Source: a virus
IMG/VR virus record: IMGVR_UViG_3300043313_000520
Span: 1-25,489 of that record
Reading direction: 5' to 3' (one strand)
DNA: 25,489 bases
Positions 1 to 7,177 of this stretch are shown piece by piece. Numbering within the stretch: the first letter of the stretch is position 1; each line of letters begins with the position of its first letter. The translations under genes were made by a program, and so were the position numbers. The notes below the pieces were generated by a model. It had not been told where the DNA came from. It worked only from the letters and a program-made list of their open reading frames with translations, and ran no database searches.

Positions 1-1506
1 CAGGGCATCCCCGGCGTCAAGGGCGACACCGGCGCGACCGGCGCGACCGGTCTCACCGGCGCGCAAGGCCCGCAGGGCGTGAAGGGCGACACCGGCGCCC
101 CCGGCGCCACCGGTGCGACGGGAGCCCAGGGCGACACCGGCCCGCAGGGTCCGCAGGGTGTGAAAGGTGACACGGGCACCCCCGGCGCCACCGGCGCTAC
201 CGGCCCGAAGGGTGACACCGGAAATACCGGCCCGCAGGGTGTGCAGGGTCCCGCCGGACCCACCGGCCCCACCGGACCGACCGGCCCCACCGGACCCAAG
301 GGTGACACCGGCGCGGGTGTGAGCATCAAGGGCACCATCCCCACCGGCGGCCCGCCGACGATTGAGCAGGTACCCAACCCCGCCCCGGGCGACATGTGGA
401 TCGACGCCAACGGCAACGGCTGGGTGTGGGACGGCTCGCAGTGGACGAACGTCGGCCCGATCCGCGGCCCTGTCGGTCCCGCCGGACCCACCGGCCCCAC
501 CGGACCGCAGGGCATCCAAGGCCCGCAGGGTGTGCAGGGTGTGCAAGGTCCCACCGGGCAGGCGGAACGCTGGTGGGCCGGACCCACCCCGCCGTCCTCT
601 GGCACCGGTGCGATCGGTGACTGGTTCCTGAACACCAGCAACGGCGACGTCTACGAAAAGACCGCCGCGACAGTGTGGACGCTCACCACCAACATCAAGG
701 GACCGAAGGGCGACACCGGCCAGCAGGGACTCCAAGGCGCGCAGGGACTCCCCGGCGAGACGGGCGCCACGGGTCCACAGGGTCCGCAGGGCACCGCGGG
801 TGCCACCGGCGCGCAGGGTCCGAAGGGCGACAAGGGCGACACCGGCGCCACCGGTCCCACCGGCGCTACCGGCACCGCGGGCGCCACCGGCGCGCAAGGC
901 CCCAAGGGCGACGTCGGCGCGCAAGGTCCGCAGGGCATCCAGGGTCCGGCAGGCCCCACCGGCCCCGCAGGATCGCAAGGCCCGCAGGGTCCGCAAGGTG
1001 TGGCCGGTGTGAACGCGACCGCCCCCGCCGGTGCGGTGTTCCCCTACGCCGGAGCGGTGCCACCGAACGGGTACCTGCTGTGCGATGGCAGGTCCATCAG
1101 CCGCACCACCTACGCCAAGTTGTGGACCGCGATCGGTGCCGTGTACGGCTCGGTCGACGGCGCGAGTTTCAACCTGCCCAACATGAACGGTCGCGTGCCG
1201 GTGGGCCGGAACGCCGGTGAGACCGAGTTCAACGCGCTCGGCAAGGTCGGCGGCGAGAAGGCTCACCTGCTCACCGTGGCGGAGTTGGCCTCGCACAACC
1301 ATGAGTGGACCTACGGCGGCAACTACCTCGGCGCGGGCCTCGCGGGTGGCAACACGGGCAACTCCTACGTCAACTGGTTCCTCGGCAGTTCGCAGTACCA
1401 GGCCCCGGCGAACATGCTCGGCATCGCATTCAACGGCGGCAACCAGGCGCACAACAACCTCCAGCCGTACATCACCCTCAACTACATCATCGCGACCGGT
1501 GACTAG
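1..1506 (+). CDS. Collagen-like tail fibre with C-terminal tail-collar domain (5' partial)
   Basis: The reading frame is open from base 1, so the gene starts upstream of the window; the GTG at 79 is only an internal codon. Nearly the whole N-terminal part is Gly-X-Y collagen repeats (GDTG, GPQG, GATG), expected to form a trimeric fibre shaft. Two non-repetitive islands interrupt it (about nt 325-460 and 565-690), each with a short Trp-rich motif ([16 protein letters not shown] and [14 protein letters not shown]). The last 160 residues carry the hallmarks of the phage tail-collar family: [39 protein letters not shown]. Its role is presumably receptor binding at the tail tip. It is followed after 9 nt by a carbohydrate-binding protein and then the lysin, as in many actinophages. 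Family call is firm; the receptor is unknown. Confidence 0.93.
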   Translation, partial: QGIPGVKGDTGATGATGLTGAQGPQGVKGDTGAPGATGATGAQGDTGPQGPQGVKGDTGTPGATGATGPKGDTGNTGPQGVQGPAGPTGPTGPTGPTGPKGDTGAGVSIKGTIPTGGPPTIEQVPNPAPGDMWIDANGNGWVWDGSQWTNVGPIRGPVGPAGPTGPTGPQGIQGPQGVQGVQGPTGQAERWWAGPTPPSSGTGAIGDWFLNTSNGDVYEKTAATVWTLTTNIKGPKGDTGQQGLQGAQGLPGETGATGPQGPQGTAGATGAQGPKGDKGDTGATGPTGATGTAGATGAQGPKGDVGAQGPQGIQGPAGPTGPAGSQGPQGPQGVAGVNATAPAGAVFPYAGAVPPNGYLLCDGRSISRTTYAKLWTAIGAVYGSVDGASFNLPNMNGRVPVGRNAGETEFNALGKVGGEKAHLLTVAELASHNHEWTYGGNYLGAGLAGGNTGNSYVNWFLGSSQYQAPANMLGIAFNGGNQAHNNLQPYITLNYIIATGD

Positions 1507-1515
1507 GAGCCACGC

Positions 1516-1977
1516 ATGAGCGACCCCATGAACGACCCCGCGCTGGCGGACCCGCGGCTCGGTACCCCTGAGGTGTTGGCCGCGTCCGAGGCGTACAACC
1601 GAGCGCTGGCGCTCCTGGTTGAACCGGAACTGCACGCCCTGCAAGCGGCGATCATGGACGCCGAGGGCATCGAATCGGGCGACCCGTGGCGTCAGCCGCT
1701 CGGTGCCATGGACGCCTATCCGCTCGGCGCGATCGTCTCCCACAACGGCGGCACCTGGGAATCGACGGTCGCCGCGAACGTCTGGGAGCCGGGGGTGTCC
1801 GGCTGGAAACCGTCCGGTCCCGGCATCCCACCCTGGGTGGCGCCGACCGGCGCGCACGACGCGTACGCGAAAGACGACGTCGTCACCCATGAGGGGAAGA
1901 CGTGGCGCTCCAACATCGACGCGAACGTGTGGGAGCCGCCCGAGCAATGGACCGACATCACAGATGAGGAGGAATGA
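1516..1977 (+). CDS. Tandem carbohydrate-binding (CBM5/12-like) tail-associated protein
   Basis: 153 residues, preceded by an AGGAG at 1505-1509. Residues 58-98 and 107-147 are two copies of the same module, each with the order Trp, acidic-Ala-Tyr, hydrophobic-Val-x-His, Gly-(Gly/Lys)-Thr-Trp, Ala-Asn-Val-Trp-Glu-Pro, Trp. This is the aromatic pattern of chitin-binding CBM5/12 domains (GDVVxHxGKxWxS type). The N-terminal 50 residues are a helical acidic region without a recognised domain. Placed between the tail fibre and the lysin, it is probably a minor tail or fibre-accessory protein that binds cell-envelope glycans. It could instead work with the lysin as a separate wall-binding subunit. 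Domain call good, exact role inferred. Confidence 0.8.
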   Translation: MSDPMNDPALADPRLGTPEVLAASEAYNRALALLVEPELHALQAAIMDAEGIESGDPWRQPLGAMDAYPLGAIVSHNGGTWESTVAANVWEPGVSGWKPSGPGIPPWVAPTGAHDAYAKDDVVTHEGKTWRSNIDANVWEPPEQWTDITDEEE

Positions 1978-1978
1978 G

Positions 1979-2740
1979 ATGGGATACGCACTGCCCACCG
2001 ACACGGACTACGTCTCGGCGAGTTGGCAGAGTCACCGCAACCGCAACCCACCGTCGACAGAACCCGGCACCGACTATGCCAGTGGGTATGGTTCACCCCT
2101 GTTCGCCCCGGGCGACGGCACGATCGTCGACCTGAAGTCGTCGACGTCCAGTGCCACCGGCCGGTACCTCGCGATCGACCTCGACGACGGCCGCCGGGCG
2201 CGGTCCCTGCACCTCGCGGAGATATGGGTGCACAACGGCTGGCGGGTCGGCCGCGGCCAACAGATCGGCCTCACCGGCGCGTCCGGCTGGGGGAGTGAGT
2301 GGGGCTACGGCAGTCACGTTCACGAGACGCTGTGGAACTTCCACGGCTACCAGTTCTGCCCCGACTGCACCATCGACTTTGCACCCTACGTCGGCGGCGA
2401 CACGCCGCCACCGGAACCAGAACCAGAACCAATACCAGAGGAGGAAGACGACATGCCCAAGAACAGTGGGTACTCATACAAGCGGGAAAGTGACGGCCAG
2501 ATCATCTGCGGAATCCTGAACACCGGTTCGGGATTCATCACCGAATGGTGGGACGGCGGCGGCGCGTACAACAGCGCCATGGCGGCCGCGTTCGATACGC
2601 CGACGTTCGCGGCGATCAGCGAGTCGCACCGCAATGCGATCTACGCGTCGATTGTGGGGGTGCGGCCGCCGACGAGTCTCGCGGTGGACCTCACCGACAT
2701 CCCCGATCTGACCCCGGCGAGAGTGAGCGAAGATGGCTAG
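1979..2740 (+). CDS. Endolysin, M23-family peptidase with C-terminal domain
   Basis: The chosen start is ATG 1979, one base after the previous stop and behind GAGGAGGAA; the frame is open further upstream but only as a shadow of the previous gene. Residues 20-137 fit an M23/LytM metallopeptidase: PGTDYASGYGSPLFAPGDG with Asp32, then LHL with His78, GQQIGLTGASG, and SHVHE with His113/His115. The usual first zinc ligand of HxGxD is Glu28 here. A Pro-Glu linker (residues 143-157) leads to a 95-residue C-terminal domain, probably wall-binding. An ideal Shine-Dalgarno and ATG at 2453 lie exactly at the domain border (see findings). It should cut peptidoglycan cross-links at lysis; a tail-associated role is also possible because it abuts tail genes. 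Confidence 0.85.
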   Translation: MGYALPTDTDYVSASWQSHRNRNPPSTEPGTDYASGYGSPLFAPGDGTIVDLKSSTSSATGRYLAIDLDDGRRARSLHLAEIWVHNGWRVGRGQQIGLTGASGWGSEWGYGSHVHETLWNFHGYQFCPDCTIDFAPYVGGDTPPPEPEPEPIPEEEDDMPKNSGYSYKRESDGQIICGILNTGSGFITEWWDGGGAYNSAMAAAFDTPTFAAISESHRNAIYASIVGVRPPTSLAVDLTDIPDLTPARVSEDG

Positions 2741-3080
2741 TTTCACGGTCACCGTCACGGTCCTCACCCACGACGGCCGCACCCTGGTCGCGACCCGCAC
2801 CCCGACGATCCCGCCGGACTATGCGGATCGGGATATCAAGCACTTCTACGCGCAACAGGTGGAGGCCACCGCGCACGATCTGATCCGCAATCAGGGTGAC
2901 CCGGATTGGGTGGCGCCGTTCCTGCGGGCGGCGCTCCTGAACGATGCCCGGATGACACTGATCGAACGGCTCATCCAAGGGTGGCCGGAGGCCAGCCCGG
3001 AGCGGCAGGCGGTCATGGCGATCATCCTGAAGGACGAGGAGGAACTGCTGGCGGAGGCTGGACCTCCCGACGAGGGGTGA
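2733..3080 (+). CDS. Hypothetical protein, lysis-region
   Basis: 115 residues, overlapping the lysin stop by 8 bases, so translation is probably coupled. The N-terminal 25 residues are beta-prone (alternating Thr/Val), the rest is helical with many acidic residues (KDEEELLAEAG). No transmembrane segment, signal peptide or known motif is seen. It sits between the lysin and a one-TM protein, so a structural or lysis-accessory role is possible, but I do not recognise the family. Confidence 0.75.
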   Translation: MASFTVTVTVLTHDGRTLVATRTPTIPPDYADRDIKHFYAQQVEATAHDLIRNQGDPDWVAPFLRAALLNDARMTLIERLIQGWPEASPERQAVMAIILKDEEELLAEAGPPDEG

Positions 3081-3083
3081 ACG

Positions 3084-3281
3084 GTGGCGCCGGAGGAGGG
3101 TGAGCGGCCGCGGTGGTCGTTCACCTGGCTCCTGCGTGTGCAACGCACCGGCCGGAACCGGCCGCCCGACGGCGGGGATGGTCCGGGCCGGAACTTCTCC
3201 CGCTGGTTCCCGTGGGCGGTGGTGCTCCTGCTCATCGTGCAGGTGACTGTGCTGGTGTGGCTGGGGGTTCTGCCGCGCTAA
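3084..3281 (+). CDS. Small membrane protein, holin-like candidate
   Basis: 65 residues with a GTG start 3 nt after the previous stop. The first 40 residues are basic and hydrophilic (many Arg, RPPDGGDGPGRN); residues 44-63 form one strongly hydrophobic helix (WAVVLLLIVQVTVLVWLGVL). A single-TM protein just behind the lysin is a reasonable holin or lysis-accessory candidate, but the orientation (long soluble N-terminus, TM at the very C-terminus) is not diagnostic. Two other small membrane proteins in the window (18537 and 19327) compete for the holin role. Confidence 0.72.
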   Translation: MAPEEGERPRWSFTWLLRVQRTGRNRPPDGGDGPGRNFSRWFPWAVVLLLIVQVTVLVWLGVLPR

Positions 3282-3350
3282 CCCCAGTTTGGTAAATAGG
3301 GTTAGGCCCTGTATACTAATAGGAGTAAGCCCGGTTAGGAAAGGAACCCC
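3278..3350 (+). promoter_or_regulatory. Promoter with operator and conserved leader (gene at 3351)
   Basis: Operator CTAACCCCAGTTTG at 3278-3291 overlaps the previous stop codon. Its right arm runs into the -35-like TTTGGT (3288-3293), 18 bp before the -10 TATACT (3312-3317). The conserved leader begins with GTAAGC at 3325 and ends with AAAGGAACCCC directly before ATG 3351. TAGGGTTAGGCCCTG (3296-3310) in the spacer resembles the second palindrome family. Confidence 0.75.
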
Positions 3351-3611
3351 ATGAGTCTGTTCGTCCAGGACACGTTCGCTGAGGCCCGTAAGCAGGGTCT
3401 GCTCGAACCTGGTTTCGTCGGCACCTACGCCGACATCGTCGACATCCTCAACGGCTGGGCGGAGTCCGCCGCCGAGGTCGCCGCGGAACTTCGCGCCGAG
3501 CAGTATTACGAGTCCGGCCGGGCTGGTGCCGACCAGTACCGCTGGGAGGAAGAACAGGACCGCTTGCGGAACCCGTTCGACATGCAGACCGGTTATGCGG
3601 TGGCCGCATGA
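3351..3611 (+). CDS. Hypothetical protein
   Basis: 86 residues, first gene behind a complete promoter/leader module with an AAAGGAA ribosome binding site. Acidic and helical (AESAAEVAAELRAEQYYESG), rich in Tyr and Glu; no TM segment. The stop overlaps the next start by ATGA, so 3351, 3608, 3787 and 3948 form one translationally coupled operon. Family not recognised. Confidence 0.78.
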   Translation: MSLFVQDTFAEARKQGLLEPGFVGTYADIVDILNGWAESAAEVAAELRAEQYYESGRAGADQYRWEEEQDRLRNPFDMQTGYAVAA

Positions 3612-3790
3612 GCGCCCCAGTGGAAGGCACCAAGGGTCTCGGCGTCGGCGACCTGATGCCCCCCGAAATCCTGCGTGAGAACGAGGACCCGTTCCACTCC
3701 ATCGTCTGGTTCCCCTACAGCGAACGCGCCGCGGCTGAGGAGTTCGCCGCCCAGTTCGGCTACGTCGTCCGCGAGGGGGTGCCGCTGTGA
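3608..3790 (+). CDS. Hypothetical protein
   Basis: 60 residues, ATGA overlap with the gene before it and GTGA overlap with the one after it. Short acidic protein ending AAEEFAAQFGYVVREGVPL; no TM segment or motif that I recognise. Coding is supported by the tight overlaps and the high-GC third-position bias. Confidence 0.7.
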   Translation: MSAPVEGTKGLGVGDLMPPEILRENEDPFHSIVWFPYSERAAAEEFAAQFGYVVREGVPL

Positions 3791-3951
3791 TCACCGCGGC
3801 CGCCCTGAAGCCCGGCGACGTCTTCACCCTGCCCTCCGGCGCCTCGCATGAGGCCGTCAAGGTCAACGTCCTATCCCATCGAGTCAGCATCCTGACGGTG
3901 CTCGGTGAGTGGGTGATCCTGTTCCCGAGAGTGAGAGTGACACTGCCGTGA
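3787..3951 (+). CDS. Hypothetical small protein (54 aa)
   Basis: GTG start overlapping the previous TGA (GTGA), 54 codons, ending in TGA at 3949-3951 that again overlaps the next GTG. The product begins MITAAALKPGDVFTLPSG and is beta-rich (KVNVLSHRVSILTVLGEWVILF). KPGDVF-type starts are common in small phage beta-barrel proteins, but no function can be assigned. Confidence 0.68.
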   Translation: MITAAALKPGDVFTLPSGASHEAVKVNVLSHRVSILTVLGEWVILFPRVRVTLP

Positions 3952-4091
3952 CCGACCCTGATCTGCCCCGCGACCTCGGCCATCCCCGCCAGGACAATCT
4001 GGCGGGATTGATCGCCGGTGTTGTCATAGGCTTAGCCCTGTTAGGACTGTGCCTGCTGGGGCTGGCGCTGTCCGTCTTCGGCGGCATCTGA
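3948..4091 (+). CDS. Small single-TM membrane protein
   Basis: 47 residues from GTG 3948, chosen because it overlaps the previous stop as GTGA; an in-frame GTG at 3909 would add 13 residues. Residues about 18-43 are a long hydrophobic helix (LIAGVVIGLALLGLCLLGLALSVF) behind a polar Asp/Arg-rich N-terminus. Last gene of the 3351 operon. Function unknown; membrane insertion is the only firm prediction. Confidence 0.68.
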   Translation: MTDPDLPRDLGHPRQDNLAGLIAGVVIGLALLGLCLLGLALSVFGGI

Positions 4092-4110
4092 GCCTGGAGT
4101 GTGCACGCTT

Positions 4111-4140
4111 CACCCACCCTCTCTGGGGGCTGGGTGGGTG
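4111..4140. repeat. Inverted repeat, possible weak terminator
   Basis: CACCCACCC (4111-4119) and GGGTGGGTG (4132-4140) form a perfect 9-bp stem with a 12-nt loop in the gap between 4091 and 4180. No T-tract follows on either side, so intrinsic termination is uncertain; it may cap the upstream mRNA or be a structured leader of the next gene. Confidence 0.5.
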
Positions 4141-4179
4141 CGGCGTGGACAAATCCAGTCCGCCCTCGAAAGGAATCCC

Positions 4180-5121
4180 ATGACTGACAACATCACCCCG
4201 CCCGCGGGCTGGTATCCCGACCCGTCCGGTGCGCCCGGCAACCGCTGGTGGAGCGGCACCGAATGGAAGGACGACGTCCAGCCCGTCGTCGAACCTGCCG
4301 CCGAGCCCGCCAAGCGGCCCTGGTTCAAGCGCAAAGCCATCATCATCCCGGTCGCCGCGGTCGCCGGTGTCATCTTCCTGAGCGGTGCGATCGCATCCGC
4401 CAACGGTGGCGCCGACCCGGTCGACAAGCCCGCCGCGGTCAAGCCCGCCGACAAGCCCGCCGACAAGCCCTCCGACGAGGAGAAGATCAAGACCGTCGAG
4501 ATGGTGTCCCTGGAGGGCATGACCGTCGCCGAGGCCCGCGTGGTCATGGATTCGTTCGGGCTGGTGCTCGTGGCTCCCGACGGTGCCGCCGACGACTGGA
4601 TCATCACGACGCAGTCCCAGCGCGCCGGGGCACTCGCCCTGGACGGTTCCACCGTCACCGTGAACGCGGCCGCTCCCGAGGGCGGCACACTGGCCCACCC
4701 GTTCCCGGCCGGGTATGTCGTCTCTGTCTTCCAGGGGTCCGAGGACAACACCCTCGCCAACATCACCGCCGCGGTGAAGGACTGGAACGCTGGTGCCGCG
4801 ATCGCGCAGGCGAACCAGTTCAACGATCCCGCCCAGCCCGGGTACCACTACGTCGCCGTCGAGTACACCGTAACTGGGGCTAACAAGACCGAGCCCGCCG
4901 ACGTCTCGATGCTGATGTACGACTGGACGCTGGCGCAGACCGACGGCACACTGATCGCCGAATCCAACTCGGTCGTCATGCCCGACGACTGGAACCAGAC
5001 CTACGACCTGCCCGACCTGTACGAGGGTCAGTCCGGTTCGTTCGTCATCGTCTACCAGGTGCCCGATGCCTACACCGGCGCTCTGCTCGCGCAGGCGTAC
5101 GGCAAGTACCTGTCGCTCTAA
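4180..5121 (+). CDS. Membrane-anchored DUF2510-PASTA-DUF4352-like protein
   Basis: 313 residues from ATG 4180, chosen because AAAGGAATCCC precedes it exactly as in other genes here; the open frame extends to 4099 but lies in the hairpin. Residues 7-35 are a DUF2510 motif (PPAGWYPDPSGAPGNRWWSG), 53-74 a transmembrane helix, 75-103 a KPADKPADKP-type linker, 108-162 a PASTA-like domain (LEGMTVAEARVVMDSFGLVL ending in GSTVTVN), and about 168-313 an immunoglobulin-like region resembling DUF4352 extracytoplasmic domains. Such proteins belong to actinobacterial cells rather than virions. Topology implies an outward-facing protein able to bind peptidoglycan precursors; surface modification or superinfection exclusion is my inference. 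A terminator follows and a new promoter starts 55 nt later, so this may be a monocistronic unit. Confidence 0.82.
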   Translation: MTDNITPPAGWYPDPSGAPGNRWWSGTEWKDDVQPVVEPAAEPAKRPWFKRKAIIIPVAAVAGVIFLSGAIASANGGADPVDKPAAVKPADKPADKPSDEEKIKTVEMVSLEGMTVAEARVVMDSFGLVLVAPDGAADDWIITTQSQRAGALALDGSTVTVNAAAPEGGTLAHPFPAGYVVSVFQGSEDNTLANITAAVKDWNAGAAIAQANQFNDPAQPGYHYVAVEYTVTGANKTEPADVSMLMYDWTLAQTDGTLIAESNSVVMPDDWNQTYDLPDLYEGQSGSFVIVYQVPDAYTGALLAQAYGKYLSL

Positions 5122-5133
5122 CCGGAGTTCGAG

Positions 5134-5163
5134 GGGGGTCGCCTGCGGGCGGCCCCCTTTCGT
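5134..5163 (+). terminator. Rho-independent terminator
   Basis: A 10-bp GC stem (GGGGGTCGCC at 5134-5143, GGCGGCCCCC at 5148-5157, one G-T wobble) with a TGCG loop is followed by TTTCGTCGTCT. It lies 12 nt after the stop of the DUF2510 gene and before the next promoter. Confidence 0.8.
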
Positions 5164-5175
5164 CGTCTCTGGGTA

Positions 5176-5249
5176 CTAACCCCGATTAGGTAATGTCGGT
5201 CGTAGGCTGTAGCATGTTGAGGTAAGCCCGGTTAGGAATGAGGATTCAA
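5176..5249 (+). promoter_or_regulatory. Promoter with operator and conserved leader (exonuclease gene)
   Basis: Operator CTAACCCCGATTAG (5176-5189) merges with -35 TTAGGT (5186-5191); spacer 18 bp; -10 TAGCAT (5210-5215); leader begins GTAAGC at 5222. Alignment of this leader to the others makes GTG 5250, not ATG 5238, the likely start codon. Confidence 0.72.
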
Positions 5250-6308
5250 GTGCTGACTACGATCACCGCGGCCGCCCCGACGATGGGTCCGGCCTACGAC
5301 AAGACCGATCCGTCGACCCGACAGCCGTGGCTGGACTTCCGCCGCGGCGGGATCACCGCCACCGAGATTCGGGACTGGCGGCAGGGATCGAAACGTCGCG
5401 CCATCATCACCACGAAGGTCACCGGCGAGGACATCGACGACATCGGTCACATCGCCGGGGTCCGCCACGGCAACCTGCGGGAGCCGGTCATCGGCGAGTG
5501 GGTGGAACGGGAGTTCGGGATCACCCCGGTGCAGAACGTGTTCTCCCACGCCGACAACCCGCGCTACATCGCCTCACCCGACGGCGTCACCCTGGACTTC
5601 AGCGGCAACCTGGTCGTCGGCACGCCCGACACTGCCCTGCTCGAAATCAAGACCGACTCCGAGTCGCTGGACCCCGGTCCTGTCGACGCCCACCGGGTGC
5701 TGATCCACGTCGCACCGGGCTCCAAGTTCGACCGGCTCGGCTACTACGCCCAGATTCAGTGGCAGATGTTCGTGATGAACGCGGCCACCACCCTGTTCGT
5801 CTGGGAGCGGCACACCGGCGAGGTCGACCCTGAGACCGGCACGTACACCCCGGTGGGTGTCCCTGAGTACGCGTGGATTCCTCGCGACCAGGCTGTCATC
5901 GACACGCTGGTGGAGATGGCCGACGACGCGCTGGCCCAGATCGACGCGGCGCGGCTGACCGCGTCGGGGGAGTTCCTGCCGGAGGCGTCCGACCTGCCCA
6001 CCGAGCACGCCGTGCTGGTCGCCGACTACCTGGCATCCCTGGACGCGGAGAAGGTCGCCGCGGCCGCCAAGGTCGCCGCGTTCCGTGCCCTCCAGGACTC
6101 CTACCTGGGACAGCCGGACACCTCGATCGACGCCGGGTTCGCGACGGTGACACTGTCGACCACCTCGAAGACGGTCCGGTCGTTCGATGAGGACGCCGCT
6201 CGCGCTGAGGCCCCTGAGGTGCTGGAGGCGTATGCCCACCTGGTGAAGAAGTTCACCACCACCTCGACGACGTCGACGCAGTCGCTGACGATCCGCCGGA
6301 AGAAGTGA
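5250..6308 (+). CDS. YqaJ/lambda-exonuclease-like recombination nuclease
   Basis: 352 residues from GTG 5250; ATG 5238 is an in-frame alternative adding four residues, but the conserved leader places its Shine-Dalgarno (GAGGA) for 5250. Motifs of the YqaJ/RecB-like nuclease fold are visible: RxGGITATEI (33-40), GNLREPVIGEW with Glu78, ASPDGV with Asp111, LLEIKT with Glu132 and Lys134, and YYAQIQWQMFV with Gln168/Gln170. It should resect double-stranded DNA 5'-3' to make 3' overhangs for the ERF annealing protein encoded directly downstream, an Exo/Bet-type two-component recombinase. The C-terminal 100 residues (Ala-rich helices, then a Ser/Thr-rich strand) are an extension of unknown role. 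Confidence 0.88.
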   Translation: MLTTITAAAPTMGPAYDKTDPSTRQPWLDFRRGGITATEIRDWRQGSKRRAIITTKVTGEDIDDIGHIAGVRHGNLREPVIGEWVEREFGITPVQNVFSHADNPRYIASPDGVTLDFSGNLVVGTPDTALLEIKTDSESLDPGPVDAHRVLIHVAPGSKFDRLGYYAQIQWQMFVMNAATTLFVWERHTGEVDPETGTYTPVGVPEYAWIPRDQAVIDTLVEMADDALAQIDAARLTASGEFLPEASDLPTEHAVLVADYLASLDAEKVAAAAKVAAFRALQDSYLGQPDTSIDAGFATVTLSTTSKTVRSFDEDAARAEAPEVLEAYAHLVKKFTTTSTTSTQSLTIRRKK

Positions 6309-6323
6309 TGTCGGTACCCGCTG

Positions 6324-6380
6324 TTAGGGTAACCCATGTTAGCATTGGAACTAGTAAGCCCACCTGAAAGGAATCCCGCC
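6324..6380 (+). promoter_or_regulatory. Promoter with operator and conserved leader (ERF gene)
   Basis: Operator variant GTAACCCATGTTAG (6329-6342); its right arm forms the start of -10 TAGCAT (6340-6345). Leader begins GTAAGCCC at 6354 and ends with GAAAGGAATCCC before GTG 6381. No TTAGGT-like -35 is seen at the usual distance; TTAGGG (6324-6329) is too close. Confidence 0.65.
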
Positions 6381-7163
6381 GTGCCCACGACGACAACCCC
6401 CAAGTCCACCACTCCCGAGCCGACGACGTTCGCCAACCTGGTCGCCGCCCTGGCCGCGTTCCAGGCCGACCTGCCCTCGGTTCGCAAGAATCAGACCGCC
6501 GACGTCCGCGGCCGCGAGGGGAAAGCCTCGTACTCCTACGACTACGCCGACCTCACCGACGTGTCCGAGGCGGTCCTGCCCGCCCTCGCCGCCGTCGGGC
6601 TCGCCTGGCACACCGGCCTCGACACCGTCGACGGCAACGTGGTGATCCGCTGGGAACTCTCCCACGCCGCGTCCGGGGAGGCCCGCATCGGCACCCTGCC
6701 GGTCGGCCGTGCCGGGAACGACTGGCAGTCGATGGGTTCCTCGATCACCTACGCCCGTCGCTACGCCCTGCTCGCGGCCACCGGTGTGGCACCGGGTGGC
6801 GACGACGACGACGCCAAGTCCGCGTCGACCGCCGGGAACCGTCCGGCACCGGTACAGAAGCCGGTGGAGCGTCCCGCGGCGGTGCAGTACCTGCCGGAGG
6901 GGCTGTATGACCTCAGTGGGATCAACTCCAAGGCTGACGCTGAGGCGCTGTTCTACCGGGCTCGCGGCGCGGGTCACCTGAACCTCGCCATCCAGATCGA
7001 CGGCCAGCCCCGTCCGTTCGGCGCCTGGCTCCAGGAGACCGGCCGTGCGTTCGCCGACGCCGAGGCCGCCGACCCGGACGCGGCCGCTGTCGCCGAGCAC
7101 GAGGCCACCCTGACCGGCGCGGGCACCCCGCTCGCACTCCAGGGGGATGACACCCCGTTCTGA
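6381..7163 (+). CDS. ERF-family single-strand annealing protein with SSB-like C-terminal tip
   Basis: 260 residues from GTG 6381, right behind AAAGGAATCCC; the longer frame to 6336 lies in the promoter. ERF signature: YSYDYADLTDVSEAVLPALA (51-70), then GLAWHT, and MGSSITYARRYALLAATGV followed by GGDDDDA (118-144). Residues 145-185 are a Pro/Ala linker and the C-terminal part has an LysM-unlike helical domain of unknown function. The last six residues, GDDTPF, match the acidic tip of SSB proteins and almost equal the SDDTPF end of the SSB encoded at 12460. Works with the exonuclease at 5250 in strand annealing. Family call firm; the tip function is inferred. Confidence 0.9.
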   Translation: MPTTTTPKSTTPEPTTFANLVAALAAFQADLPSVRKNQTADVRGREGKASYSYDYADLTDVSEAVLPALAAVGLAWHTGLDTVDGNVVIRWELSHAASGEARIGTLPVGRAGNDWQSMGSSITYARRYALLAATGVAPGGDDDDAKSASTAGNRPAPVQKPVERPAAVQYLPEGLYDLSGINSKADAEALFYRARGAGHLNLAIQIDGQPRPFGAWLQETGRAFADAEAADPDAAAVAEHEATLTGAGTPLALQGDDTPF

Positions 7164-7177
7164 TGAGGTGAGTTAGC

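Noticed and set aside
1-1020. Regular GC-rich repeats at the window start, considered as a repeat array or CRISPR
   Set aside because: The repetition follows the 9-base Gly-X-Y codon period and no spacers of constant length are present; it is collagen-like coding sequence.
2691-3983. 430-codon minus-strand open frame
   Set aside because: It crosses several convincing plus-strand genes and a plus-strand promoter, and its translation is low-complexity Arg-rich.
4099-4179. N-terminal extension of the DUF2510 gene to GTG 4099
   Set aside because: It lies in the 9-bp inverted repeat and has no ribosome binding site, whereas ATG 4180 follows the standard AAAGGAATCCC.
4865-4880. GTAACTGGGGCTAAC inside the DUF2510 gene, considered as an operator copy
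   Set aside because: The half-sites are in the wrong orientation and spacing for CTAAC-N4-GTTAG, so it is not counted.
6336-6380. N-terminal extension of the ERF gene to 6336
   Set aside because: The extra codons coincide with the operator, -10 box and conserved leader; GTG 6381 stands at the leader's usual start position.
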